DNA from: Bryobacterales bacterium
Lineage (GTDB): Bacteria > Acidobacteriota > Terriglobia > Bryobacterales > Bryobacteraceae
Direction of reading: 5' to 3'
Length of the DNA stretch: 8,128 bases
NCBI GenBank assembly: GCA_009697495.1
Contig: SHUN01000109.1
Span: 1-8,128, forward strand
Position 1 is the first letter of the stretch. Every line of letters starts with the position of its first letter. The translations under genes and the position numbers were made by a program. The notes beneath the pieces are model-generated. The model searched no databases, was not told the origin of the DNA, and saw only the letters and a program-made list of their open reading frames with translations. This document shows positions 1-7,114 of this stretch, piece by piece.

Positions 1-221
1 CTGGCTCCCCGGCCGAAGCAATGGTCGGGCGTGAGGCGAACCAACGGCGGAAATGGAAAATATTGTTCGTGGGCAACACGAGACACGACTTTGGCGTGGA
101 TGAAAATGTCTTGCCCAGCGGCAAATCGTGTTCTTGGTGTGGGTCCGTTTTGGAGAACACAACCGGATCAATTTTGGAGCGTGCCGAAGTTCGTCTGACT
201 ACGCCTTCGCTCTGGACTCAA
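1..221. other. Left-edge stretch with no recognisable gene
   Basis: I see no convincing coding sequence here. A plus-strand reading frame from the ATG at 21 stays open to 518, but its first 104 codons show no recognisable domain. They also run antisense through the secretin scrap at 222-291, so the frame is probably chance extension of the antitoxin gene that starts at 333. The minus strand also has an open frame across about 1-205 without a recognisable product. The stretch may be the remains of whatever once lay next to the secretin scrap; I could not recognise insertion-sequence ends. Confidence 0.5.
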
Positions 222-291
222 GCCCACGCTCGGCTTCTGTGCCGGCACGGTCTGCAGCTTTGCGTTTTGCATGGCGCTATCGATCACCGCG
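222..291 (-). pseudogene. Scrap of a secretin gene 3' end (cohesin-domain tail)
   Basis: This 70-bp stretch matches 2076-2145, the 3' end of the intact secretin gene, at 65 of 70 positions and in the same orientation. It encodes the equivalent of secretin residues about 741-763 (AVIDSAMQNAKLQTVPAQKP and three more). The five differences, at 261, 267, 273, 279 and 282, all fall on third codon positions and are all silent. The scrap lacks the last four codons and the stop of the intact gene, and similarity fades abruptly beyond both edges. Silent-only divergence means this sequence was recently part of a functional homologous gene. It ends about 40 bases upstream of the toxin-antitoxin pair. 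Confidence 0.85.
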
Positions 292-304
292 GAATGCGGA
301 TGCG

Positions 305-326
305 AGCGTTATACTCGCTACAGGAG
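305..326 (+). promoter_or_regulatory. Putative promoter -10 and Shine-Dalgarno of the PIN toxin-antitoxin operon
   Basis: TATACT at 310-315 resembles a -10 box, and CAGGAG at 321-326 is a good ribosome-binding site six bases before the ATG at 333. The -10 box lies inside short dyads: GCGAG at 302-306 faces CTCGC at 314-318, and AGCG at 305-308 faces CGCT at 316-319. That is where an autorepressing antitoxin complex could bind. No convincing -35 box is visible at the expected distance. The transcript would have a very short leader. The position is inferred from sequence only. Confidence 0.4.
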
Positions 327-332
327 CGCGAA

Positions 333-518
333 ATGAGCGACGAGTTACAAGATCTTTTGAACGTCGCCTACCAGCCTGTCATCGTCGGGCTTCAACCCTT
401 TTCGTTCGAGGATCTCATGCGTTGCATCGACCCCGCGCCGGACGAGGAGACGGAGCGCTTCGTAGCGGCCATTTACGCTGATCGACGGCTGGCAGTCGAG
501 GATGCCTCTTCTGAATGA
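333..518 (+). CDS. Small antitoxin-like protein paired with PIN toxin
   Basis: This 61-residue acidic protein starts at the ATG at 333, chosen because CAGGAG lies six bases upstream. A longer in-frame start at 21 would run through the secretin scrap and is unlikely. Its stop overlaps the start of the PIN toxin gene as ATGA, typical translational coupling of antitoxin and toxin. The segment QPFSFEDLMRCIDPAPDEET followed by ERFVAAIYADRR looks like a toxin-binding tail, which in VapB-type antitoxins sits at the C-terminus. I see no clear helix-turn-helix, ribbon-helix-helix or AbrB DNA-binding part, so it may be a toxin-binding-only antitoxin or one that lost its N-terminal domain. Function is inferred from position, size and operon structure, not from a recognised family. 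Confidence 0.6.
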   Translation: MSDELQDLLNVAYQPVIVGLQPFSFEDLMRCIDPAPDEETERFVAAIYADRRLAVEDASSE

Positions 519-910
519 GCCGAATTGTCGTCGATACAGACGTCGCTTCCTATATCTTCAATTGGCATTCACTGGCGCCAAAGTATGCCGATGCCTTGCG
601 CGGATCCGAACGGATACTTTCTTTCATGACAGTTGCTGAATTGCGCCTGGGTGCGATTTCCGGGAGTTGGGGTGACCGTCGGCGCCTTCTCCTCGAACAA
701 TTTATACATCGATTCGAACTGGTCTACGCGAACGACGGCTTGTGTACGGTTTGGGCGCGGATTCGCGCGGAAGCGCGAGCGGCGGGCCGGGCACTGCGTC
801 CGCAGGACGCCTGGATGGCGGCCACCGCATTGGCGCTCGACGCGCCGCTGGCAACAAACAACAGGCGCGATTTTGAGTGCGTTTTGAAGCTTCAATTGTT
901 TTCGCTTTGA
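515..910 (+). CDS. vapC: VapC-family PIN-domain ribonuclease toxin
   Basis: This 131-residue protein has the PIN-domain layout of VapC toxins, Mg2+-dependent endoribonucleases that cut tRNA or rRNA and stop growth when the partner antitoxin is lost. The acidic active-site residues are in their usual places: D7 in the N-terminal IVVDTDV strand, E42 in the TVAELRLGA helix, and D98 in RPQDAWMAATAL. The fourth site is less standard: the LATNNRRDF segment has N115/N116 where many members have Asp or Asn, followed by D119. The length is normal for VapC. The start codon overlaps the upstream gene's stop (ATGA), so the two are probably co-translated. Family assignment is firm; the RNA target cannot be read from sequence. 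Confidence 0.9.
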   Translation: MSRIVVDTDVASYIFNWHSLAPKYADALRGSERILSFMTVAELRLGAISGSWGDRRRLLLEQFIHRFELVYANDGLCTVWARIRAEARAAGRALRPQDAWMAATALALDAPLATNNRRDFECVLKLQLFSL

Positions 911-1187
911 CGCCGCTGATTGGCATTTTCGGGGAGGCGTGGAAGTGTTTCATTATCGGTTGGAACCACGATTTCCAAAATGCGGGGAATGCGCGATTGG
1001 GAAGGCTCCCGTTCAACGCCACGAGACGATTTGTGAGCGGAGCATGGCTGCCTGCGCCGGCCTGATCGCCGGAAATCTCGTCTACATGTCGACGCCTCAA
1101 CTACCGCGAAAAGGAAAACTCACGAAATGATTTCGCCGAGTGTCTCAAAGTTCTTGACACGCACCTGCACCATCGCCAGCCAAGACC
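911..1187. other. Intergenic stretch between convergent vapC and pseudopilin genes
   Basis: No gene is supported here. Short open frames on both strands lack ribosome-binding sites and recognisable domains. The stretch holds a perfect dyad, CGAAAT-G-ATTTCG, at 1123-1135. It also has an imperfect hairpin at 1140-1160, where GTGT and CAA pair with TTG and ACAC around a two-base bulge. Either might help end the minus-strand pseudopilin transcript, but neither is a strong hairpin with a clean T run, so I do not call a terminator. Confidence 0.5.
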
Positions 1188-1583
1188 TCACCAATCACTA
1201 TAAGGAGTCCCTTCCAAACTAGTCTTCTCCGACGAACTCCGCACATCAAAAATCCCCGGTTCCGATTGGCTTGCCGATGCCGACGCATCCTCCATAATCA
1301 CCTTCCACGACGTGCTGTTCCCCGCGATCGGATCCATCGGCATTTGCCGTAAATACCCTTCGCGAATCAAATCTTCCAACTGCTGCGGCGCCTTCTGCTT
1401 GTCGTAGGTATACTCGTCGATCACCAGCCGCATGGAAGTCAGATTCTGCCGCAAAACGCTCTCCCGCGCCCGGATAATCGACTTCTGATACAAGGGCACC
1501 GCCACCGAAATCACCACGAGCACAATGGCCATGCAGACCATCAACTCGATGATCGTAAAGCCTGCCCGTTTACCACTCCGCAT
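1188..1583 (-). CDS. Type II secretion pseudopilin (GspG-like), last gene of the operon
   Basis: This pseudopilin precursor of 131 residues starts at the ATG at 1583. GGGA lies six bases before that ATG, and it leaves a standard eight-residue prepilin leader, MRSGKRAG, cleaved by prepilin peptidase before FTIIELMV. Glu is at +5 of the mature protein, followed by the hydrophobic helix (MAIVLVVISVAVPLYQ) that anchors the subunit before assembly. The rest is a GspG-like soluble domain with MPMDPIAGNSTSW and a C-terminal EGTPYSDW. An in-frame ATG at 1595 would lengthen the leader by four residues and is less likely. The gene overlaps the 3' end of the preceding pseudopilin by 14 bases. It probably helps form the pseudopilus working with the secretin encoded upstream. 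Major versus minor subunit cannot be decided here. Confidence 0.9.
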   Translation of the reverse strand: MRSGKRAGFTIIELMVCMAIVLVVISVAVPLYQKSIIRARESVLRQNLTSMRLVIDEYTYDKQKAPQQLEDLIREGYLRQMPMDPIAGNSTSWKVIMEDASASASQSEPGIFDVRSSSEKTSLEGTPYSDW

Positions 1584-2061
1584 AAGGCGTCCCATCCGCG
1601 GCCTTTTCCATGGTCTTGGAAAAAACCGCAAACACATTTTGGCCGCCCCAGGCCGTCGATTTCGGGTCGTCCTGCGTGCTCCGCATTCCCCAGTCCGCCG
1701 TCTTGGTAAAGGGGTCCTTCGGAATCCGCCGCAGGAAGCGAAGTTTCTTCTCGCCCTCTGTCCCCTGGCCGTTCACTTTCACGCCTTCCACCAGCACTTC
1801 CAGCGACTCCGGATAATTCTCCTTCGCCGCGTTAAGCTGTCCCAGTTTCCCCGCGTCCGCCATGTCCTTGTACTTATCGATGGCCGTGTGAATTTCCCGC
1901 AACGCGACGCGCAACTCCTTCTCCCGCTCCCGCCGCACCCGGCTCCGCGCCAGCGGCACCGCCATCGATGCCAACAGCGCCAGAATCGTGAACGCCACGA
2001 TCAACTCCACCAGCGTCATCCCCCGTTGGCCCCGCCGCCGCTCTGCGCTCACACCAAACAT
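1570..2061 (-). CDS. Type II secretion / type IV pilin-like protein, second gene of the operon
   Basis: This prepilin-like protein has 163 residues. The 14-residue leader MFGVSAERRRGQRG ends in Gly, and the mature part starts MTLVELIVAFTILALLASMA with Glu at +5, so prepilin peptidase should process it. Met at +1 replaces the usual Phe, which pseudopilins tolerate. The soluble part contains RRIPKDPFTKTADWGMRS, resembling the GspG region before the C-terminal loop, and ends DGTPYAEW, nearly the same as the tail of the next pseudopilin. Its ATG overlaps the secretin stop codon by one base (TAATG), and its own end overlaps the next gene, so the three genes are almost certainly one operon with coupled translation. 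It is probably a pseudopilus subunit; the two pseudopilins may be divergent tandem duplicates. Confidence 0.88.
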   Translation of the reverse strand: MFGVSAERRRGQRGMTLVELIVAFTILALLASMAVPLARSRVRREREKELRVALREIHTAIDKYKDMADAGKLGQLNAAKENYPESLEVLVEGVKVNGQGTEGEKKLRFLRRIPKDPFTKTADWGMRSTQDDPKSTAWGGQNVFAVFSKTMEKAADGTPYAEW

Positions 2062-4364
2062 TACCGGATCTCCACGCCCACGCTCGGCTTCTGTGCCGGC
2101 ACGGTCTGCAGCTTCGCGTTCTGCATCGCGCTGTCTATCACCGCGATCTGCGTCGTTCCCGCTTCCAGGGTCTGGAAGGTCAACGACAGCAACGCGCCAT
2201 TCCCCGTCAATCCCGGCGCGCCCGCAGCACGGCTCAACTGAATGGCAACCTCGCCCTTCGCCGCCTGGTCGTTGTGACTGAAGTTCACCCGCTGTCCATC
2301 GCTGGACAGGAACGCGCCCGCGGTCACAGCCAGCAGCTTCAATTTTTTCGGGTCATATTTCACTTGCATCGGAGCGTGGAACAGGTCCACCGCCTCTCCA
2401 ACCTGCAGCGTCACCACCACCGGCGACCCGGCGCGAGTCACCACGCCCTCCGGCTGGAAAGTCAGCTTTACCGGCGCCGCTGGCGGCAGCGTGGGCTTCG
2501 AAGGTTCTATGGGGTCCGGCGATGACGGCATCGTCAGCACCGGTCCAACAGGAACAGCGCCAACCGGCGCCTTCGCGGATTCCGGCGTCGCATATATCAG
2601 CCGCACCGTTTGGTCATTACCCGCCGCCACGCCGCGCAAGTTCACCGGCGTAATCTCCTGTGACCGCACAATATGCGGCACCAGCGCAATCACCAGTTCA
2701 TTATTCGAAACGTCCACCGTCTCGCTTGAAAACAGCCGCCCCAGCCACGGAATCTGCATCAGCCCCGGGATGCCCGACACATTCCGCGTCGAAGTGGTCT
2801 TCACTAAACCGCCGATCAAATTCATCTCGCCTTCGCGGAGTCGCACATCGTGAATCACTTTGCGCTGCCCGATGACAGGCTGCTTAATCCCGCCAATATC
2901 AATCCGCTCCACGACATTCGAAATTTCAATTTCCACATGCATCGACACTTCGTCGTCGCCATGAATACGCGGCACCATGTCCATCACCACGCCGACCTCA
3001 ATGTATTGGAACTGCGTGTTCACCAACGGGCTCATGCCGCCCTGGCCCACGCCGCCACCCCCGAATCCGCCACCGAAACTGCCGCTCGCCGTCGGGACTT
3101 TTTCACCAATGCGCAACTGCGCCTTCTGCCCGTCCGCCGCCCGAATCTGCGGCGTCTGCCGAACCTTACTGTTCCGGTCCGACATGATCGCCTGCAACAG
3201 CGCCCCCGGCAAATTCACGCTGAAATCCCCCGACCCCAGTGATCGCAACTGCCCCAATGGCAATGCCGCGGCCGCTGCCTTGGGCGAAAGGTTGAACTTC
3301 AATCCCGGCGTCTCGCCCGACACCAGTGTCGCCGCCAAATCCCGCGTGCGTCCCGTCGCCGTTTCCATCACGATCACATCCACCAGCACTTCCGCCTTCG
3401 GTTTATCCAGATCGCCTAACAGTTTTTCCACCAGCGCCACCTGGTCCACCGTCCCCCGCGCGATCACCGCGTTCTGCGCGTTGTACGTATACAGCCGCCG
3501 GATTTCCGTCACCGACCGCACCGATGTCGCGATTTCATTCAACTCCTGCACCGACGTAATATTCTGCAGGTAAAAAACCTTCACCACGTTGTCTTCGTAG
3601 TCCCGGCGCTTCGTAATGTTGTCGTTCGTCAGAAAGATCGTATTCGACGACAACGCCTTCCAATACGTCTTCGTCATCACCGACAAATGATCCAGCGCCT
3701 CTTCCAGATTCGTGTTCGTCAGATCCACGTTGTAGTTTTTCGACGGCTGCTGATACTCCGGATCCCAAATCACGTTGATCCCCGTCAGCTTGCCCAGCGT
3801 CTCGTACAAAACTTTCACGTTCTGGTTATTCATCTTCAGCGAAGTCACTTGCCGCGACAACGGCCGCAACTCCGGGACCCCCTGAATCGTGCCGATCTTC
3901 TCATCGCTCTTTTTCTTGGCGATCTGCAAAGGCGTCTGCCCCTTTTCGTCTTCCCGCATCATCGCGCCTTGGCGGCGCTGATAGTCCAGCATCGCCTTCG
4001 TCCGGCGGATCTCCTGCACCGCCAGCGAGGACGACGGGTCAATCAAAAACGCCCGCTCGAATTCGAGCATCGCCTCTTCCACTTTGCCCGCTTCGCGCAA
4101 CTTCTGCGCGCGGTCAATCCGTCCCGCCCCCGCCGCGAACCGCGTCCGCCGCACCGACATTTGAAATGCAGTATCGGACTGGTCCTCTTTCAGCGCTAAT
4201 TCGTAGTTCTCCAGCGCCTTCTCAAAGTCCCGCCCAAGCTCGGCCAGCTGGCCCGCTTTGTAGTATTTGTCGCCCTTACGGGTTTTCGCCTCCGCTGGGA
4301 CAACACTGGTCCAGAGGATCGTGGCGCAGGCCAATAGGCTGCTTAACTGTCGAATATTCAGCAT
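2061..4364 (-). CDS. Type II/IV secretin with TPR-like N-terminus and C-terminal cohesin-like domain
   Basis: This outer-membrane secretin homologue (GspD/PilQ family) forms the gated ring through which proteins or pili leave the cell. From the ATG at 4364 it has 767 residues. Residues 1-26 look like a signal peptide ending AEA, 28-130 contain TPR-like helices, and about 170-250 hold a short N0-like domain with LKMNNQNVKVLYETLGKLTG. Residues 255-322 form an N1 secretin_N repeat, and about 390-565 the secretin core with VPRIHGDDEVSMHVEIEIS and the signature around GEMNLIGGLVKTTSTRNVSG. A proline-rich linker at about 600-632 leads to a cohesin-like beta domain (633-767). A GTG start at 4430 would add 22 residues ahead of the signal peptide and is less likely. 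The two pseudopilin genes follow with overlaps. Function is well supported; the cohesin partner is unknown. Confidence 0.92.
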   Translation of the reverse strand: MLNIRQLSSLLACATILWTSVVPAEAKTRKGDKYYKAGQLAELGRDFEKALENYELALKEDQSDTAFQMSVRRTRFAAGAGRIDRAQKLREAGKVEEAMLEFERAFLIDPSSSLAVQEIRRTKAMLDYQRRQGAMMREDEKGQTPLQIAKKKSDEKIGTIQGVPELRPLSRQVTSLKMNNQNVKVLYETLGKLTGINVIWDPEYQQPSKNYNVDLTNTNLEEALDHLSVMTKTYWKALSSNTIFLTNDNITKRRDYEDNVVKVFYLQNITSVQELNEIATSVRSVTEIRRLYTYNAQNAVIARGTVDQVALVEKLLGDLDKPKAEVLVDVIVMETATGRTRDLAATLVSGETPGLKFNLSPKAAAAALPLGQLRSLGSGDFSVNLPGALLQAIMSDRNSKVRQTPQIRAADGQKAQLRIGEKVPTASGSFGGGFGGGGVGQGGMSPLVNTQFQYIEVGVVMDMVPRIHGDDEVSMHVEIEISNVVERIDIGGIKQPVIGQRKVIHDVRLREGEMNLIGGLVKTTSTRNVSGIPGLMQIPWLGRLFSSETVDVSNNELVIALVPHIVRSQEITPVNLRGVAAGNDQTVRLIYATPESAKAPVGAVPVGPVLTMPSSPDPIEPSKPTLPPAAPVKLTFQPEGVVTRAGSPVVVTLQVGEAVDLFHAPMQVKYDPKKLKLLAVTAGAFLSSDGQRVNFSHNDQAAKGEVAIQLSRAAGAPGLTGNGALLSLTFQTLEAGTTQIAVIDSAMQNAKLQTVPAQKPSVGVEIR

Positions 4365-4391
4365 CTTGCAGAGGGTTCCGGTTTTGTCGCG

Positions 4392-4400
4392 TGCTAAAAT
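4392..4400 (+). promoter_or_regulatory. Possible extended -10 promoter for smpB
   Basis: TGCTAAAAT fits an extended -10 element (TG, one base, then TAAAAT, five of six matches to TATAAT). It lies about 93 bases before the smpB start codon, in the region between smpB and the divergent secretin gene. No recognisable -35 box accompanies it. Transcription from here would give a leader of roughly 85 bases containing an imperfect inverted repeat at 4444-4465. I saw no clear minus-strand promoter for the secretin operon. Confidence 0.35.
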
Positions 4401-4479
4401 GAGGCTTTGGTGGAGCGAATGGCAGTCCACCTATTAAGGAATGACGGCGCGCAGTGCGCCTCCGTTGAGAACAAAGTGC

Positions 4480-4484
4480 AGGAG
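4480..4484 (+). promoter_or_regulatory. Shine-Dalgarno fixing the TTG start of smpB
   Basis: AGGAG lies eight bases before the TTG at 4493. No in-frame ATG lies close by, and the protein beginning at this TTG ([18 protein letters not shown]) has the N-terminus expected of SmpB, so the TTG is the likely true start. Confidence 0.75.
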
Positions 4485-4492
4485 ATAATTCT

Positions 4493-4978
4493 TTGAGCGC
4501 CGTTAAGGCCAAATCCGCTACCGGTTTCAAGATCATCAGCGACAACCGCTCCGCCAGCCATGACTACGAGCTCATGGAACGGTTTGAGGCCGGTCTTGCC
4601 CTGACCGGGACCGAAGTGAAAGCCTGCCGCGCCGGCAAAGTGCAGCTCAAGGACGGGTTCGCCGCCGTCGAGAGCGGAGAAGCCTGGCTTATCAATGTCC
4701 ACATCAGCGAATACTCGCACGGCAACATCGCCAACCATCTTCCCAACCGCAAACGAAAGCTCCTCCTTCACCGCCAGGAAATCGCCAAAATCCATGGCAA
4801 GACGCGCGAAAAGGGCCTCGCCGTCGTCGCCACCAAGATGTACTTTAAGGACGGCCGCGTGAAGGTGGAGATCGCCGTCGCCCGCGGTAAGAAGCTCCAC
4901 GACAAGCGCGCCGCCGAAAAAACCAAAGAGCAAAACGCCGAAGCCCGCGCCGCTCTCATCCAGTCCAAATCCCACTAA
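4493..4978 (+). CDS. smpB: SsrA-binding protein SmpB (trans-translation)
   Basis: SmpB binds tmRNA and brings it to ribosomes stalled on broken messages, where the nascent peptide is tagged for degradation. The 161 residues match the family's usual length. Recognisable segments are [20 protein letters not shown] with [17 protein letters not shown] after it, [16 protein letters not shown], and the [20 protein letters not shown] strand pair of the OB fold. The basic C-terminal tail [15 protein letters not shown] enters the ribosomal mRNA channel in known SmpB proteins. Translation begins at a TTG, supported by AGGAG eight bases upstream. The aminopeptidase gene starts 9 bases after the stop, so the two are probably cotranscribed. 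No tmRNA gene is seen in this window. Confidence 0.97.
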   Translation: MSAVKAKSATGFKIISDNRSASHDYELMERFEAGLALTGTEVKACRAGKVQLKDGFAAVESGEAWLINVHISEYSHGNIANHLPNRKRKLLLHRQEIAKIHGKTREKGLAVVATKMYFKDGRVKVEIAVARGKKLHDKRAAEKTKEQNAEARAALIQSKSH

Positions 4979-4987
4979 GCCAATCCC

Positions 4988-6478
4988 ATGCAGGTCATTC
5001 TTACTAACCAGTCCCTCACCGCCGTCGAAGCCGACGCCCTCTACATTCTCCAATTCGAAGCCGAAGGCCGCCCGGCCACTCCAAGTTATGACGCCGTTCG
5101 CGCCGCCAACCCTGAGTGGCTCGCCGAAGTCGAATCCTCCGGTGAAGCCAAGGGCCGCCTTTTCGATACCACCATTCTCCACCGTCCCCAGGGCTTCCAG
5201 GCCAAGCGCCTCGTCCTTGTTGGCGCCGGAAAGTCTGACAAGTTCGACCCCGCCGTTCTCCGCCGCCTCGTCGGCGCAGCGGTTCGAAAAGCCAAGTCCA
5301 ACGGTTTCGCCAAACTCGTCCTCGCCCTCGATGACGTTTACGCTACCGCCGATTTCGCCGCCGCCATCGCCGAAGGCGTCCACACTGGCAACCATGAAGT
5401 CGATGCCCACAAATCGAAGAAGGACGAACGCACGGAACTCGTCGAATTCAAGGTCGTCACCGCCGAAACCCCAGCCGCTCTCCAGGAAGGCTTCTACCGC
5501 GGCAACATCCTCGGTGAATGCCAAAACTTCACCCGCGATCTCGCCAACGAACCCGGCAACATCCTCACCCCCGCCGTGCTCGTCGCGCGCACCCGCGCCA
5601 TGGCCGAAACCGTCGACGGTCTCGAGGTCGAAATTCTTGACAGGGATCGCATGGCCCAACTCGGCATGGGCTCGCTCCTCGGTGTCGCCCAAGGTTCGCC
5701 CCTGCCGCCTTTTCTGATCATCGTCCGCTACAAACCCGCAACGCCTCCCACTTCCACCGACCACCTGGCCCTCATCGGCAAAGCCGTGACGTTCGACACC
5801 GGCGGCGTTTCCATCAAGCCCGCCGACGGTATGGAGAAGATGAAGTACGATATGGCCGGCGGCGCCGCCGTGCTCGGAGCCATGCTGGCCATCGCGTCGT
5901 TGAAACCCGCCATCCCCGTCACTGCCTACGTTCCCGCCGTTGAGAACGCCATCGGCGGCAATGCCCAGCGCCCCGGTGATATCGTTACCAGCCTCAGCGG
6001 CAAGACCATCGAAGTTCTCAACACCGACGCCGAAGGCCGGCTGATCCTGGTTGACGCGATCGAATACGCCAAGCGCCAAGGCGCGACGCATATGGTTGAC
6101 GTCGCCACGCTCACCGGCGCCATCGTCGTCGCCCTCGGGCACATTCACGTCGGCCTGTTCTCCAATAACGACGCCTTTCGGCAAAGTGTACAGGCGAGCG
6201 CCGCCCGCCAGGGCGAGAAGATGTGGCACATGCCGCTCGACGACGAATACCGCGAATACTTGAAGTCCCCCTTCGCCGATATCGGCAACATCGGCGGACG
6301 CTGGGGCGGCGCGATCACCGCGGCCTATTTCTTGAAGGAGTGGGTCGGCGACACGCCGTGGGTGCATCTCGACATCGCCGGCACCGGCTGGCTCGACGAA
6401 AACAAGCCTGATATGCCCAAAGGCCCCACCGGCGTTTGTGTGCGGACTTTTGTTGATCTGGCGCTGAACTGGAAGTAG
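4988..6478 (+). CDS. pepA: Leucyl aminopeptidase, peptidase family M17
   Basis: This cytosolic two-metal aminopeptidase of 496 residues removes N-terminal amino acids, especially Leu, from peptides; the family acts as hexamers. The C-terminal catalytic domain is complete. K265 and D270 lie in ALIGKAVTFDTGGVSIKP, K277 in SIKPAD is the catalytic lysine, and D288 is in MKYDMA. The family signature NTDAEGRL (345-352) supplies D347, E349 and catalytic R351. The first 150 or so residues form the variable N-terminal domain. No clear Shine-Dalgarno precedes the ATG, which fits translation after smpB in the same transcript. Some M17 members also bind DNA in other bacteria, but nothing here tests that. 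The 3' part of this gene (6307-6433) is repeated at 7864-7990 in silently diverged form. Confidence 0.96.
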   Translation: MQVILTNQSLTAVEADALYILQFEAEGRPATPSYDAVRAANPEWLAEVESSGEAKGRLFDTTILHRPQGFQAKRLVLVGAGKSDKFDPAVLRRLVGAAVRKAKSNGFAKLVLALDDVYATADFAAAIAEGVHTGNHEVDAHKSKKDERTELVEFKVVTAETPAALQEGFYRGNILGECQNFTRDLANEPGNILTPAVLVARTRAMAETVDGLEVEILDRDRMAQLGMGSLLGVAQGSPLPPFLIIVRYKPATPPTSTDHLALIGKAVTFDTGGVSIKPADGMEKMKYDMAGGAAVLGAMLAIASLKPAIPVTAYVPAVENAIGGNAQRPGDIVTSLSGKTIEVLNTDAEGRLILVDAIEYAKRQGATHMVDVATLTGAIVVALGHIHVGLFSNNDAFRQSVQASAARQGEKMWHMPLDDEYREYLKSPFADIGNIGGRWGGAITAAYFLKEWVGDTPWVHLDIAGTGWLDENKPDMPKGPTGVCVRTFVDLALNWK

Positions 6479-6485
6479 AGTTCGG

Positions 6486-6827
6486 TTAGGATTCGTCGAG
6501 TTTGGCCAAAATGAGCCGCATCGTTTGTTCCAGCGGCGCAAGGTCCCGTTCGACTATCCGCCAGACGCTCTCAAAGTCCACTTCAAAATAATCGTGGACC
6601 AGGACGTTTCGCATCCCGGAGATGGACTGCCAACCGATCTCAGCGTGTTCCCGCTTGTAACGCTCATCTAGCCGCTGCGTCGATTCGCAGAGAATCTGAA
6701 GATTTCGAAGGATTGCATCCTGGAGGGTACGCGAAGCGAAGACAGCCTCTCGTCCGTGGGCGGAATCTTCCCCGACCCTTCGAATACACTCGAGGATGTG
6801 TTCCACGTATGCTCGCTGCGATTTCAC
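6486..6827 (-). CDS. hepT: HepT-like HEPN ribonuclease toxin
   Basis: This 113-residue, mostly helical protein is of the HEPN/DUF86 family. Toxic members are ribonucleases that act as dimers and cut RNA with an R-x4-6-H motif. Here the motif is intact: R73-N-V-L-V-H78 followed by D79 and Y80, giving the RX4HXY form. In the studied Shewanella HepT-MntA system the tyrosine of this motif is adenylylated by MntA to silence the toxin. The start codon overlaps the stop of the upstream MntA gene (ATGA), so the pair is co-translated. The gene faces the aminopeptidase tail-to-tail with only 7 bases between stops, leaving no room for separate terminators. Target RNA is unknown. Confidence 0.9.
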   Translation of the reverse strand: MKSQRAYVEHILECIRRVGEDSAHGREAVFASRTLQDAILRNLQILCESTQRLDERYKREHAEIGWQSISGMRNVLVHDYFEVDFESVWRIVERDLAPLEQTMRLILAKLDES

Positions 6828-7114
6828 AGCGGCACTGCGTCACGGAGAACAGCGTCCCGGATCAGCGGGCTAAGGGACCGGCGGATGACCACTTGAACGG
6901 GGCGCGTCAGCAATTGCTCAAGATCCGCGACCAGACTGCCGGGAAACCATGGCGTCGTTTCTCCAGTGATGTCGATGAGGATGTCGACATCGCTGTCGAT
7001 GGTTTCTTCTCCCCGCGCCACCGAACCGAACAGCCGCACGTTCCCTGCGCCGTGCCGTGCAGCTATGCGTAGAATATCCTCTCGACGTAGTCGAATCTGT
7101 TCTTGGACGCTCAC
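6824..7114 (-). CDS. mntA: MntA-like minimal nucleotidyltransferase antitoxin
   Basis: This 96-residue MNT-type nucleotidyltransferase is the antitoxin partner of HepT. Studied members silence HepT by transferring AMP to its tyrosine. The catalytic pattern GSX10DXD is complete: G30-S31 in LFGSVARGEE and D42/D44 in IDSDVDILID. A third acidic position would be expected near VQVVI, where no Asp is obvious. The start is GTG at 7114, because the ATG-containing frame just upstream is interrupted by stops. A weak -10-like TAGAAT (minus strand, 7127-7122) lies only 7 bases before the GTG, so the transcript could have almost no leader. The 3' end overlaps the hepT start. Confidence 0.9.
   Translation of the reverse strand: MSVQEQIRLRREDILRIAARHGAGNVRLFGSVARGEETIDSDVDILIDITGETTPWFPGSLVADLEQLLTRPVQVVIRRSLSPLIRDAVLRDAVPL

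Noticed and set aside
21..332. Longer version of the antitoxin gene starting at 21
   Set aside because: It would read antisense through the secretin scrap, lacks a ribosome-binding site, and the ATG at 333 has a good one.
1140..1160. Imperfect hairpin below the pseudopilin operon as a terminator
   Set aside because: The stem is short and bulged, and the following T run is not directly adjacent.
1525..2241. 238-codon plus-strand frame antisense to the pseudopilins
   Set aside because: Rich in Arg, His and Pro with no recognisable domain; a shadow of the prepilin genes, which have clear leader peptides.
4326..4364. Possible lipobox LLAC in the secretin signal sequence
   Set aside because: It would leave only 12 residues before the Cys, too short for a usual lipoprotein signal; cleavage after AEA fits better.
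6466..6483. Small hairpin GAACT/AGTTC at the end of pepA as a terminator
   Set aside because: Only five base pairs with no T run on either strand.
4394..6541. A 715-codon open frame on the minus strand across smpB and pepA
   Set aside because: It is antisense to two firmly identified genes, is Gly/Ala/Asp-rich as expected of a GC-rich shadow frame, and matches no family.
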